NCBI GenBank assembly: GCA_900765465.1
Contig: CAAFRM010000233.1
Span: 1 to 21,962 of the forward strand
From: an uncultured Prevotella sp.
GTDB taxonomy: Bacteria > Bacteroidota > Bacteroidia > Bacteroidales > Bacteroidaceae
DNA length: 21,962 nucleotides
Reading direction: 5' to 3'
Part shown: piece after piece, positions 13,652 to 21,011 of the stretch
Layout of the letters: each line of letters begins with the position of its first letter
Position numbering within the stretch: the first letter of the stretch is position 1
Translations under genes and position numbers: made by a program
Notes under the pieces: model-generated
What the model saw: only the letters and a program-made list of their open reading frames with translations
Database searches by the model: none
Told to the model about the DNA's origin: nothing

Positions 13652-14422
13652 GTGGAATTAAATAGATTAATACAACATCCTGAGGAAATGGACCGAGAGA
13701 CGCTCTACGACCTACGTGCGCTCTTGGCTCTTTATCCGTACTATCAGACGGCTCGCCTGCTGATGTTGAAAAACCTATACCTGCTCCACGACCCCAGCTT
13801 CGATGAAGAACTTCGCCGAGCAGCCATCTATATCTCCGACCGCAAAGTCATCTTCCAGATGATAGAGGCAGCTCACTATCAGCTCAAGCGTACCCAGAAT
13901 AAGCCACAAGGTATGGGCATTCTTGATGCCAAGAAGAAAGAAGATCGCACCAGCAGCCTCATCGACCACTTCCTCGACTCCATCCCTACCGATGCTGAGG
14001 AAAACGAGAAGAAGAAAGAGAAACGCAAACCTACACCAGCAGATGCAGCAGTAGATTACGTATCATATCTGATGGAGACTGAGACAGAACAGAAGATGGA
14101 GCAACCATCCCGTACAATCAGTCTCATCGATGACTTCATTGAAGAAGGTGGTTTTAACCTGGAAAAGATTAACGGTACAGAGGAATCTGAACCAAAATCA
14201 TCAGCAGACACAGAGCCTGCAGAAACAGCTCCTCATAATGAGTCTAGCGATAATGGCGGAATCTTTACAGAAACCCTTGCTAGAATCTACATCAAGCAGG
14301 GAAAGTATGAGAGAGCCTATCAGATTATCGATCGCCTGCATAAGCAGCACCCACAAAAGAGTGCCTATTATGTAGATCAACTCAGGTTCCTGGAGAAGCT
14401 GATACTGAATGCTAAGAAATAA
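13652..14422 (+). CDS. TPR-like protein of the lptE-secG cluster
   Basis: A 256-residue soluble protein. The N-terminal part (LIQHPEEMDRETLYDLRALL, YPYYQTARLLMLKNLYLL) and the C-terminal part (TETLARIYIKQGKYERAYQI, HPQKSAYYVDQLRFLEKLI) are helical repeats of TPR type. They are joined by a charged, low-complexity linker at about residues 90-205 rich in Lys, Glu and Ser. No signal peptide is present. The start is a GTG at 13652. No in-frame ATG lies between it and the preceding stop; the only nearby ATG (13626) is in another frame and closes after 11 codons. It lies 34 bases after lptE. Its role is unknown; TPR proteins are generally scaffolds. Confidence 0.75.
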   Translation: MELNRLIQHPEEMDRETLYDLRALLALYPYYQTARLLMLKNLYLLHDPSFDEELRRAAIYISDRKVIFQMIEAAHYQLKRTQNKPQGMGILDAKKKEDRTSSLIDHFLDSIPTDAEENEKKKEKRKPTPADAAVDYVSYLMETETEQKMEQPSRTISLIDDFIEEGGFNLEKINGTEESEPKSSADTEPAETAPHNESSDNGGIFTETLARIYIKQGKYERAYQIIDRLHKQHPQKSAYYVDQLRFLEKLILNAKK

Positions 14423-14488
14423 TATGCTCTGCAAAGGGATAAAAAATAAATAAAATAATAATAATAAAACTAGTTTTAAAATTAAAAA

Positions 14489-14884
14489 ATGGCTTACACA
14501 TTATTTGTAGTATTAATCGTCCTGGTTTCAATCCTGATGGTTCTCATCGTGTTGATCCAGGAGTCAAAGGGAGGTGGATTGGCATCTAACTTCTCTTCAA
14601 CCAATTCCATCATGGGTGTACGCAAGACTACCGACATCGTAGAAAAGATTACATGGGGTCTCGCAGCTCTTATGGTAGTAATCAGCGTTGCTTGCGCATA
14701 CGTTGCTCCGCAGGCAACAGGCGAAAATAGCGTTATGGAGGGTGCAACTCAGGAGCAGACTGCTCTTCCTGCCATGCCAGGCGCTAGCAAGGATGCAGCA
14801 GCAGGTGCTCAGAAAGCGGCTCCTGCAGCAGGTGCAGATGCTCAAAAGGCAGCTCCAGTAGTGCCAAATGGCCCTGCTAAATAA
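14489..14884 (+). CDS. secG: Preprotein translocase subunit SecG
   Basis: A 131-residue protein with two membrane helices (about 3-23 and 53-73) and the diagnostic loop LIQESKGGGLASNF followed by MGVRKTTDIVEKITWGLA. SecG is the small auxiliary subunit of the SecYEG translocon. The family is usually about 75-110 residues; here residues 76-131 form an Ala/Gln/Pro-rich tail with imperfect repeats (AQKAAPAAGADAQKAAP), probably periplasmic and disordered. It begins 66 bases after the TPR gene in an AT-rich spacer (14423-14488) with no recognisable TAnnTTTG promoter, so it is probably cotranscribed. An inverted repeat that overlaps the tRNA promoter follows at 14896-14941. Confidence 0.93.
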   Translation: MAYTLFVVLIVLVSILMVLIVLIQESKGGGLASNFSSTNSIMGVRKTTDIVEKITWGLAALMVVISVACAYVAPQATGENSVMEGATQEQTALPAMPGASKDAAAGAQKAAPAAGADAQKAAPVVPNGPAK

Positions 14885-14895
14885 AAAAACAGAAA

Positions 14896-14941
14896 AAAGG
14901 TACGAAAAAATTTGGTGGAATCATTTTTTTTTCGTACCTTT
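14896..14941 (+). repeat. 15-bp perfect inverted repeat after secG
   Basis: AAAGGTACGAAAAAA (14896-14910) is perfectly complementary to TTTTTTCGTACCTTT (14927-14941), with a 16-base loop. It begins 12 bases after the secG stop and could fold at the 3' end of the secG mRNA. The -33 box of the tRNA promoter starts its loop and the -7 box is in its right arm. Confidence 0.8.
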
Positions 14942-14942
14942 G
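14911..14942 (+). promoter_or_regulatory. Promoter of the tRNA-His pair
   Basis: TTTG (14911-14914), 20 bases of spacing, then TACCTTTG (14935-14942): the best match in the window to the Bacteroidota consensus TTTG / TAnnTTTG. Predicted start near 14947-14949, about 14 bases before the first tRNA. Confidence 0.85.
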
Positions 14943-14961
14943 CACCCGCTTACAAGAAAAT

Positions 14962-15036
14962 GGTGGACGTAGTTCAGTTGGTTAGAGCGTCAGATTGTGG
15001 TTCTGAATGTCGTGGGTTCGAGTCCCACCTTCCACC
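14962..15036 (+). tRNA. tRNA-His (anticodon GTG), copy 1
   Basis: Cloverleaf: acceptor GTGGACG (14963-14969) against CTTCCAC (15029-15035), with an extra 5' G (14962) facing C (15036), the G-1:C73 identity element of tRNA-His. The anticodon arm is TCAGA-TTGTGGT-TCTGA with anticodon GTG, and the T arm is GTGGG-TTCGAGT-CCCAC. The acceptor has a C-T mismatch at 6-67. The bases after C73 are CAA, so CCA is not encoded. Confidence 0.95.
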
Positions 15037-15069
15037 CAACTTTTCCGGATAAGCAAAACATACCAATAT

Positions 15070-15144
15070 GGTGGACGTAGTTCAGTTGGTTAGAGCGTCA
15101 GATTGTGGTTCTGAATGTCGTGGGTTCGAGTCCCACCTTCCACC
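15070..15144 (+). tRNA. tRNA-His (anticodon GTG), copy 2
   Basis: All 75 bases are identical to copy 1, including the G-1 and the 6-67 mismatch. It follows after a 33-base spacer, 108 bases start to start. There is no separate TAnnTTTG box in the spacer, so both are probably processed from one precursor that ends at the terminator 15151-15182. Confidence 0.95.
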
Positions 15145-15150
15145 CAGGAT

Positions 15151-15182
15151 AAACCCTGCAAGATTTATTTCTTGCAGGGTTT
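15151..15182 (+). terminator. Terminator of the tRNA-His unit
   Basis: AAACCCTGCAAGA (15151-15163) and TCTTGCAGGGTTT (15170-15182) pair perfectly around TTTATT. It lies 6 bases after the second tRNA and ends in a T-rich stretch. Confidence 0.88.
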
Positions 15183-15247
15183 CTTGTCTATTATCATATT
15201 AATTCTTGCTATATGATATATCTACAGTTAAGGTATAGACTACGAAA

Positions 15248-15281
15248 AAGCCTGCTAAGAGAAAAAACTCCTAGCAGGCTT
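15248..15281 (-). terminator. Terminator of the prfC-clc-fmt-tsaC unit
   Basis: AAGCCTGCTA (15248-15257) pairs with TAGCAGGCTT (15272-15281), extended by GAG/CTC after one mismatch, around an A-rich loop. Read on the minus strand the stem ends in a T5 run (complement of 15245-15249), 29 bases past the tsaC stop. The stretch 15183-15247 between this and the tRNA terminator holds nothing I can identify. Confidence 0.88.
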
Positions 15282-15309
15282 GTTTATATACAGCAATCAA
15301 TATAAATGA

Positions 15310-15882
15310 TTATCTGATAACCTTTACCTCGCCGTTCTTAGCTATCTTAACAATACTTGAAGGCTGATGAGGCTTATGCTCCTGACGACGGGTCCAGCAC
15401 ACGTAATCTACCGCATTCAGAATCTCTTCTGAAATATCACGATAGTTCTGAGCTGCAGGCTCGCCACTTACATTGGCACTTGTACTTACGATAGGCTTCT
15501 GGAAACGATAGCAAAGCTGCTTGCTGAACTCCTCGTAAGTAACTCTCATTGCCAAACTACCATCTTCTGCGACAAGATTATTAGCCACACCGTTCGCATC
15601 ATCCAAGATAATGGTAGTAGGCTTGACAGGCATAGCCGCATCAATGAAATCCCAAGCCACCTGAGGCACATTACGGAAATAACGAGCCATACGATCTGCC
15701 GAGTCAATGAGGCAGATAAGCGCCTTAGAATCATCGCGCTTCTTAATCTCATATACTTTCTTCACAGCCTCAGGATTGGTAGCATCACAACCGATTCCCC
15801 AAACTGTATCTGTAGGATAGAGAATCACTCCACCCTTACGCATGCATTCTACTGCATTCTTAATATCCTCTTCTCTAGTCAT
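15310..15882 (-). CDS. tsaC: Threonylcarbamoyl-AMP synthase TsaC
   Basis: A 190-residue YrdC/Sua5-domain protein without the C-terminal Sua5 domain, hence TsaC rather than Sua5. It makes threonylcarbamoyl-adenylate from Thr, bicarbonate and ATP, the first step of tRNA t6A37 synthesis. Motifs: GGVILYPTDTVWGIGCDA (residues 17-34), the basic EIKKRDDSKAL loop for substrate/tRNA binding, and VSTSANVSGEPA. It is the last gene of the minus-strand unit, 44 bases downstream of fmt, with no TAnnTTTG box in that spacer. A strong terminator follows at 15248-15281. All hallmark residues appear intact. Confidence 0.93.
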   Translation of the reverse strand: MTREEDIKNAVECMRKGGVILYPTDTVWGIGCDATNPEAVKKVYEIKKRDDSKALICLIDSADRMARYFRNVPQVAWDFIDAAMPVKPTTIILDDANGVANNLVAEDGSLAMRVTYEEFSKQLCYRFQKPIVSTSANVSGEPAAQNYRDISEEILNAVDYVCWTRRQEHKPHQPSSIVKIAKNGEVKVIR

Positions 15883-15926
15883 TTTCTTAACTGTTTGAAA
15901 ATTGAACCCTGAAATTTAAATCTAAA

Positions 15927-16949
15927 TTACCGTAATCCAGCATCAGAATCTGGTGCTTTCTGACATTCGTAGTATGCAATATCCTTCATTCCATTGAGGA
16001 AGGCAGAAGCTTCCATACGCTTTTTACCTGCAAGCTGCAACTCATAGATATTGAGCCAATGGTCGATACAAGCTATCTGCAAATGTCCGTCTTCTATTCT
16101 GAAACATCCTACAGGTGCCATACCTCGCGAGTCTTCGCTAACTGTAGTCTTGAAAATCTTAAGCACCTGCTCTTTCACAGCATCTTTCTTCTTGATATAG
16201 GTCCAGGCACCCGGATATGGTGAGAGACCACGTATGAAATCGTGTACCTGTTTAGCAGGCTTGTGGAAATCAATACAGCAAGTATCCTTGAAAATTTTAG
16301 GAGCAGACTTGAGCTCTACACCTTCACCGATGAATTCTTCCTGAGCAATGCTCGAAATATTACCATCTGATGCAATCAGCTGATCGATGGTTTCCAAAGC
16401 AATTTCAGCACCTAAATGCATCAATCCATCATATACATACTCTACATTCGCCTCGTCAGGAATAGGGAAACGCTTCTGCATGATAATGCGACCTGTATCT
16501 ATATCATGATCGAGGAAGAAGGTAGTAACACCCGTCTCTGTCTCACCATTGATAACAGCCCAATTGATAGGAGCTGCACCGCGGTACTGTGGCAACAAGG
16601 CAGCGTGAACATTAAAGGTACCAAACTTTGGCATTGCCCATACAACCTCTGGCAACATCCGGAATGCCACCACTACCTGCAAGTCTGCCTGATAACTCTT
16701 AAGTTGTTCCAGGAAATCGGGATCCTTCATCTTCACAGGCTGAAGCACTGGCAGTCCATGCTCTACAGCATACAGCTTCACCTGAGAAGGCTGCAAAGTG
16801 TCCTGATGTCTGCCCACAGGCTTATCAGGCTGCGTAACCACAGCCACCACATTGTAGCCGCCCTCTACAAGGCGCTTGAGGGATTCCACAGCAAACTCTG
16901 GGGTTCCCATAAATATGATTCTTAAATCTTTCTTTGTCATACTGTTCAT
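15927..16949 (-). CDS. fmt: Methionyl-tRNA formyltransferase
   Basis: A 340-residue protein of normal Fmt length. It transfers the formyl group of 10-formyl-tetrahydrofolate to initiator Met-tRNA. The N-terminal Rossmann-type catalytic domain carries RIIFMGTPEFAVESL, VTQPDKPVGR, the catalytic NVHAALLPQYRGAAPINWAV segment and DHDIDTG (Asn, His and Asp of the active site). The C-terminal OB-like domain (about residues 215-320) contains RGLSPYPGAW. Two in-frame ATGs exist, at 16949 and 16940. The second gives MTKKDLRI, which resembles the usual Bacteroidota N terminus better, so the true start could be three codons later. It lies 11 bases after the ClC gene, so the two are cotranscribed. Confidence 0.95.
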   Translation of the reverse strand: MNSMTKKDLRIIFMGTPEFAVESLKRLVEGGYNVVAVVTQPDKPVGRHQDTLQPSQVKLYAVEHGLPVLQPVKMKDPDFLEQLKSYQADLQVVVAFRMLPEVVWAMPKFGTFNVHAALLPQYRGAAPINWAVINGETETGVTTFFLDHDIDTGRIIMQKRFPIPDEANVEYVYDGLMHLGAEIALETIDQLIASDGNISSIAQEEFIGEGVELKSAPKIFKDTCCIDFHKPAKQVHDFIRGLSPYPGAWTYIKKKDAVKEQVLKIFKTTVSEDSRGMAPVGCFRIEDGHLQIACIDHWLNIYELQLAGKKRMEASAFLNGMKDIAYYECQKAPDSDAGLR

Positions 16950-16960
16950 TATTAATATTA

Positions 16961-18769
16961 TTACTCTGCAGATATATCTGCCACAATGTGTCGATATACT
17001 TCATACACCTTGGTACGACTGATATAGCCCTTCAGCACGCCATTAATATCTACTACAGGCAACTGTGCAGCATCAGTCTTATCAAACTTCTGCATCACCT
17101 CATCCATTCTCTCATTCTCACTAATTACGGCAGAAGGCTGCAACATAAGCTGTTTTACCTTGAAATGCTTATAGAGTTCGGTTCGGAATATGATATGACG
17201 AATCTTAGTAATATCGATAACTCCCAGCAAGACACCCGCTTCATCGAGCACAGGCAAGAAGTTATTATTACTTCGACTAATCTCGCTCACCAGTTTTTCC
17301 ATCGGCAAATCTTCCTTGATTGGATGATAATCCTTCTCAACCAAGCTCTGCATACTCATCAGAGTGAGCGCTGCACGATCAATATGATGCGTGAGAAGTT
17401 TGCCCTCTCTAGCCAAACGCAAGGCATAGATACTATGGCTCTCAAAGATACTGATGGTAAGGAGCGAAGATATGCACACAATCATAAGTGGCATAAAAAG
17501 CTGATAACCACCTGTAAGTTCGGCGATAAGGAAAATACCGGTAAGTGGAGCATGCATCACGCCCGTTATCAGACCTGCCATTCCCATCAAGGTGAAATTC
17601 TGCTCGGGTACATAAACACCTACCTCATAGACATTCCAGAGTCGGGCAAAGAAGAAACCGGCAAATCCACCGATGATAAGAGAAGGAGCAAAGGTTCCAC
17701 CACATCCTCCACTACCATTGGTTGCCGAAGTGGCAAAAACCTTGGTAAAGGTCACCAAGCCGATATAGAGAATCAGCAGATTTTGATGACCAGAGAAAAG
17801 AGAACGGTTCATCACCTGCCCCCACTCTGCCTCATTCTGTCCCTTAAGAAGCACATTTACTGCCGAATATCCCTCACCATAAAGAGAAGGAAGAAGGAAA
17901 ATGAGCGAACTGAGAATGAGTCCACCAAAAACCAACTTACAATAAGGATGATTCTTCATCTTGGCAAAAAGACCTTCACACCATGACATCGTGCGCATGA
18001 AGTAAAGACTCATCAAACCACAGAAGATACCCAACAAGATACATGCTGGCGTACGATTCAACTCCCATGGATTGGTAAGAGTAAAATCGAAAAGCGAACT
18101 GTCACCCATAAAGATATAGGTAAAACAGGTAGCAGTGACACAACTGATAAGGATTGGCAGAAGTGAAGCCATACTAAGATCTACCATCAGTACCTCGAGG
18201 GTAAAGACAAGTCCTGCGATTGGAGCCTTGAAGACTCCGGCAATAGCAGCACTGGCTCCACAGCCCACCAGCAGAATCATGGTCTTCTTATCCATACGGA
18301 AAATCTGTCCCAGATTGGAACCGATGGCAGAACCGGTAAGTACAATAGGTGCCTCGGCTCCAACAGATCCACCGAAACCAATGGTAATACCGGACGCTAC
18401 CACCGAAGACCAGCAGTTATGTCCTTTTAGTCGGGAGTTCTTGGTCGAGATGGCATAAAGCACACGGGTAATACCATGCGAAATATTGTCCCTCACCACA
18501 TACTTGATAAAAAGCGAGGTAAGGTAAATACCAATAATAGGGAAAAGCAGAAAGAGCAGATTATAACTGCTCTGCTGGAACCCGGAAGTAAGCAGCAACT
18601 GTATTTCGTGCACGATACCATGCAGGAAGAAACCTGCCACAGAAGCAAGCAAACCTATCACAAAGGCGAGGATAAGAGTCATCTGACGGTCGGAAATATG
18701 TTCCTTCTGCCAAACAACGAATCTTTCTATCCTGCCTTGTTTGTATTCTGATAACTCTTCATCCATCAT
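16961..18769 (-). CDS. ClC-family chloride channel/transporter with CBS pair
   Basis: A 602-residue protein. The ClC core (about residues 30-450) contains GFGGSVGAEAP (131-141, with the gating Glu139), FKAPIAGLVFTLEV (180-193), NGSGGCGGTFAPSL (351-364) and a Tyr448 at the position of the E. coli central Tyr445. Two CBS domains follow at about 470-530 and 540-600, usually regulatory nucleotide-binding modules. The internal proton glutamate of ClC exchangers (E203 in ClC-ec1) is Val193 here, as in animal ClC channels. This may mean uncoupled chloride conduction, although some exchangers also lack it. The gene lies 12 bases after prfC and 11 before fmt. Start ATG 18769 is followed by a second in-frame ATG at 18766. 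Confidence 0.93.
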   Translation of the reverse strand: MMDEELSEYKQGRIERFVVWQKEHISDRQMTLILAFVIGLLASVAGFFLHGIVHEIQLLLTSGFQQSSYNLLFLLFPIIGIYLTSLFIKYVVRDNISHGITRVLYAISTKNSRLKGHNCWSSVVASGITIGFGGSVGAEAPIVLTGSAIGSNLGQIFRMDKKTMILLVGCGASAAIAGVFKAPIAGLVFTLEVLMVDLSMASLLPILISCVTATCFTYIFMGDSSLFDFTLTNPWELNRTPACILLGIFCGLMSLYFMRTMSWCEGLFAKMKNHPYCKLVFGGLILSSLIFLLPSLYGEGYSAVNVLLKGQNEAEWGQVMNRSLFSGHQNLLILYIGLVTFTKVFATSATNGSGGCGGTFAPSLIIGGFAGFFFARLWNVYEVGVYVPEQNFTLMGMAGLITGVMHAPLTGIFLIAELTGGYQLFMPLMIVCISSLLTISIFESHSIYALRLAREGKLLTHHIDRAALTLMSMQSLVEKDYHPIKEDLPMEKLVSEISRSNNNFLPVLDEAGVLLGVIDITKIRHIIFRTELYKHFKVKQLMLQPSAVISENERMDEVMQKFDKTDAAQLPVVDINGVLKGYISRTKVYEVYRHIVADISAE

Positions 18770-18781
18770 TCTTTTGTTATT

Positions 18782-20368
18782 TTAGAATTCCGATGTAAAG
18801 TGGAATTTGATATGTTCGAAGTCTTGCTGAGCCATACTCAACACATAGCCAGAATCAGCGAGGAACACATCGCGTCCCTCAATATCCTTTGCCATATACT
18901 GATACTTACGCTTCTTAAAGTTCTCCAATTCCTTCTCATCGTCAGCCTCAATCCAACATGCCTTATGCAAATGAACAGGCTCCCAACGGCACTTGGCATT
19001 GTACTCGTTCTCCAAGCGATACTGGATAACCTCGAACTGCAACTGACCGACGGTACCCACGATGCGACGACCATTGAACTGGTTGATGAACAACTGTGCC
19101 ACACCCTCGTTCATCAACTGCTCCAAACCCTTCTGGAACTGCTTGCTCTTCATTGGGTCATCGTTCTCGATGTACTTGAAGAGAAGTGGAGAGAACGATG
19201 GCAATCCACGGAAGTGAATCTTCTCGCCCTCAGTCAGAGTATCACCAATCTTGAAGATGCCGTTGTCTGGCAAGCCAACGATATCGCCAGGATAAGCCTC
19301 ATCGATGGTACTCTTACGCTGCGCCATAAACTGGGTAGGTGAAGAGAAGCGCACTGTCTTGTCAAGACGCACATGGTAGTAAGGCTGATTACGCACAAAC
19401 TTTCCAGAACAAATCTTGCAGAACGCAATACATGATCGGTGGTTTGGGTCAATATTGGCAGTAATCTTGAAGATGAAACCAGTGAACTTAGGCTCCTCTG
19501 GCTCCACCTGGCGCTCCTCTGCCTTGGTAGGCTTTGGGGATGGAGCAATCTGCACGAAGCAATCCAGAAGCTCCTGCACACCGAAGTTGTTCAAGGCAGA
19601 ACCGAAGAACACTGGGGCTACTTCTGCAGAACGATAGGTCTCCACATCAAACTCGGGATAAACGCCATCCACCAACTCCAGTTCTTCGCGCAACTGATTT
19701 GCCTCTCGCTCACCTACTCGCTCATCAAGTTCCTTAGACTGAATATCTACCTCAACCTTCTCAGTAACACGTTGTTTATTAGGTGTAAAAAGATTGAGCT
19801 GATGCTCATAAATATTGTAAACTCCCTTGAAGCGAGCACCCTGACCGATAGGCCAAGACAAAGGGCGAACAGAAATCTTCAACTCTTCCTCCAACTCATC
19901 AAGAACATCGAATGGGTCACGACCCTCACGATCCATCTTATTGATAAAGATGATAACAGGAGTATTGCGCATACGGCACACCTCCATCAACTTACGGGTC
20001 TGTGCCTCAACACCCTTAGCCGAATCGACTACGATGATAGCAGAGTCCACCGCGGTGAGAGTACGATAAGTATCCTCGCAGAAATCCTGGTGACCCGGAG
20101 TATCAAGAATGTTTACCTTATAAGGCTCGCCACTCTGTCCGTCAGGCAGATAATCGAACTCCATCACAGAAGTTGATACGGAAATACCACGCTGCTTCTC
20201 GATATCCATCCAGTCAGAAGTAGCAGTCTTACGAATCTTATTATTTTTAACGGCACCAGCCACCTGAATCTGTCCACCGAAGAGCAGGAACTTCTCGGTC
20301 AATGTTGTCTTACCAGCATCAGGGTGCGAAATGATGGCAAACGTTCTTCTTCTTTCAATCTCTTTCAT
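18782..20368 (-). CDS. prfC: Peptide chain release factor 3 (RF3)
   Basis: A 528-residue translational GTPase. RF3 recycles RF1/RF2 from the ribosome after termination. GTP-binding motifs: SHPDAGKTTLTEK (P-loop), QRGISVSTS (switch I region), DTPGHQDF (switch II) and FINKMDREG (base specificity). Domains II and III follow, with FTGFIFKITANIDPNHRSCI and GTVGQLQFEVIQYRLENEY, typical of RF3 and distinct from EF-G. An in-frame TTG at 20371 immediately precedes ATG 20368; the ATG is taken as the start. It heads the set prfC, ClC gene, fmt and tsaC. The 85-base spacer to the preceding DUF4924 gene holds no clear TAnnTTTG box or strong terminator, so read-through from that gene is possible. Confidence 0.95.
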   Translation of the reverse strand: MKEIERRRTFAIISHPDAGKTTLTEKFLLFGGQIQVAGAVKNNKIRKTATSDWMDIEKQRGISVSTSVMEFDYLPDGQSGEPYKVNILDTPGHQDFCEDTYRTLTAVDSAIIVVDSAKGVEAQTRKLMEVCRMRNTPVIIFINKMDREGRDPFDVLDELEEELKISVRPLSWPIGQGARFKGVYNIYEHQLNLFTPNKQRVTEKVEVDIQSKELDERVGEREANQLREELELVDGVYPEFDVETYRSAEVAPVFFGSALNNFGVQELLDCFVQIAPSPKPTKAEERQVEPEEPKFTGFIFKITANIDPNHRSCIAFCKICSGKFVRNQPYYHVRLDKTVRFSSPTQFMAQRKSTIDEAYPGDIVGLPDNGIFKIGDTLTEGEKIHFRGLPSFSPLLFKYIENDDPMKSKQFQKGLEQLMNEGVAQLFINQFNGRRIVGTVGQLQFEVIQYRLENEYNAKCRWEPVHLHKACWIEADDEKELENFKKRKYQYMAKDIEGRDVFLADSGYVLSMAQQDFEHIKFHFTSEF

Positions 20369-20453
20369 CAATAATATATATTATAATATGTATATCCTAA
20401 AAAAAATAAATACTACTCTCTAATTACTAAAAAACACTTGTTACGCCAGCAGA

Positions 20454-21008
20454 TTACATATCGTCATCTTCAAACTTCAAGCCTTCAGTACGATCCTTGA
20501 TATAGTAATCACTGAGCAATCCAACGAAGATTGAGATTTCCTTGATAGCTTTCTCTGTTTCAGGGGTAATCTCCTTCTTTTGCAATCTGAGCATCATTAC
20601 TCCGTAAAGTGCATCGAGACAAGTCTCAACCTCATTAATATCCTTATCACCACGATTGCGCAACTCTACAATAAAAGGCAACACCTTGTAATACTCAGCA
20701 TTGTAAATAGGGAACTTCGAACTCTGAAGGAGTCTGCCGTGCAGATCGACGACATCCTGCAATAACACTCTATTAATATCAAGATGCCCGCTCTCACGCT
20801 TACCTTCTTCATTCATCATACGAATGAGATTTCCAAACCAATCGAGTTCCTCGTCTTTCTGCTCAGGAGTGAAATCGAACCGTTCGATATAGTTTTTCTT
20901 AATCACCGGCAGCGAGCATCCGTAGGCACGGATGATATCCTCTATCTGCCACATATATAAAAGGTATTCAGCAATACTTTCTTTTCTTAATTTCTGTGCT
21001 ACAAACAT
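20454..21008 (-). CDS. DUF4924-family protein
   Basis: A 184-residue, mostly helical soluble protein. Its N terminus (MFVAQKLRKESIAEYLLYMW, then QIEDIIRAYG) matches what I recall of the Bacteroidota-specific DUF4924 family. No signal peptide, membrane segment or catalytic motif is visible; the C terminus is acidic (KFEDDDM). The function is unknown. ATG 21008 is 3 bases after the LysE-family gene stop, so the two are translated from one message. A functional link with the exporter is suggested only by this tight spacing. Confidence 0.75.
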   Translation of the reverse strand: MFVAQKLRKESIAEYLLYMWQIEDIIRAYGCSLPVIKKNYIERFDFTPEQKDEELDWFGNLIRMMNEEGKRESGHLDINRVLLQDVVDLHGRLLQSSKFPIYNAEYYKVLPFIVELRNRGDKDINEVETCLDALYGVMMLRLQKKEITPETEKAIKEISIFVGLLSDYYIKDRTEGLKFEDDDM

Positions 21009-21011
21009 AAC

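Noticed and set aside
14885..15309. The non-coding block as a possible rRNA operon edge or integrated-element attachment site at the tRNA 3' end.
   Set aside because: No rRNA sequence or integrase is present. The second tRNA ends in its own terminator and the following sequence is a terminator for the opposite strand.
16934..17986. Open frame of 350 codons on the plus strand, antisense to the ClC gene.
   Set aside because: The ClC core and CBS domains are unmistakable on the minus strand; the antisense product is a His/Ile/Lys-rich sequence with no motif.
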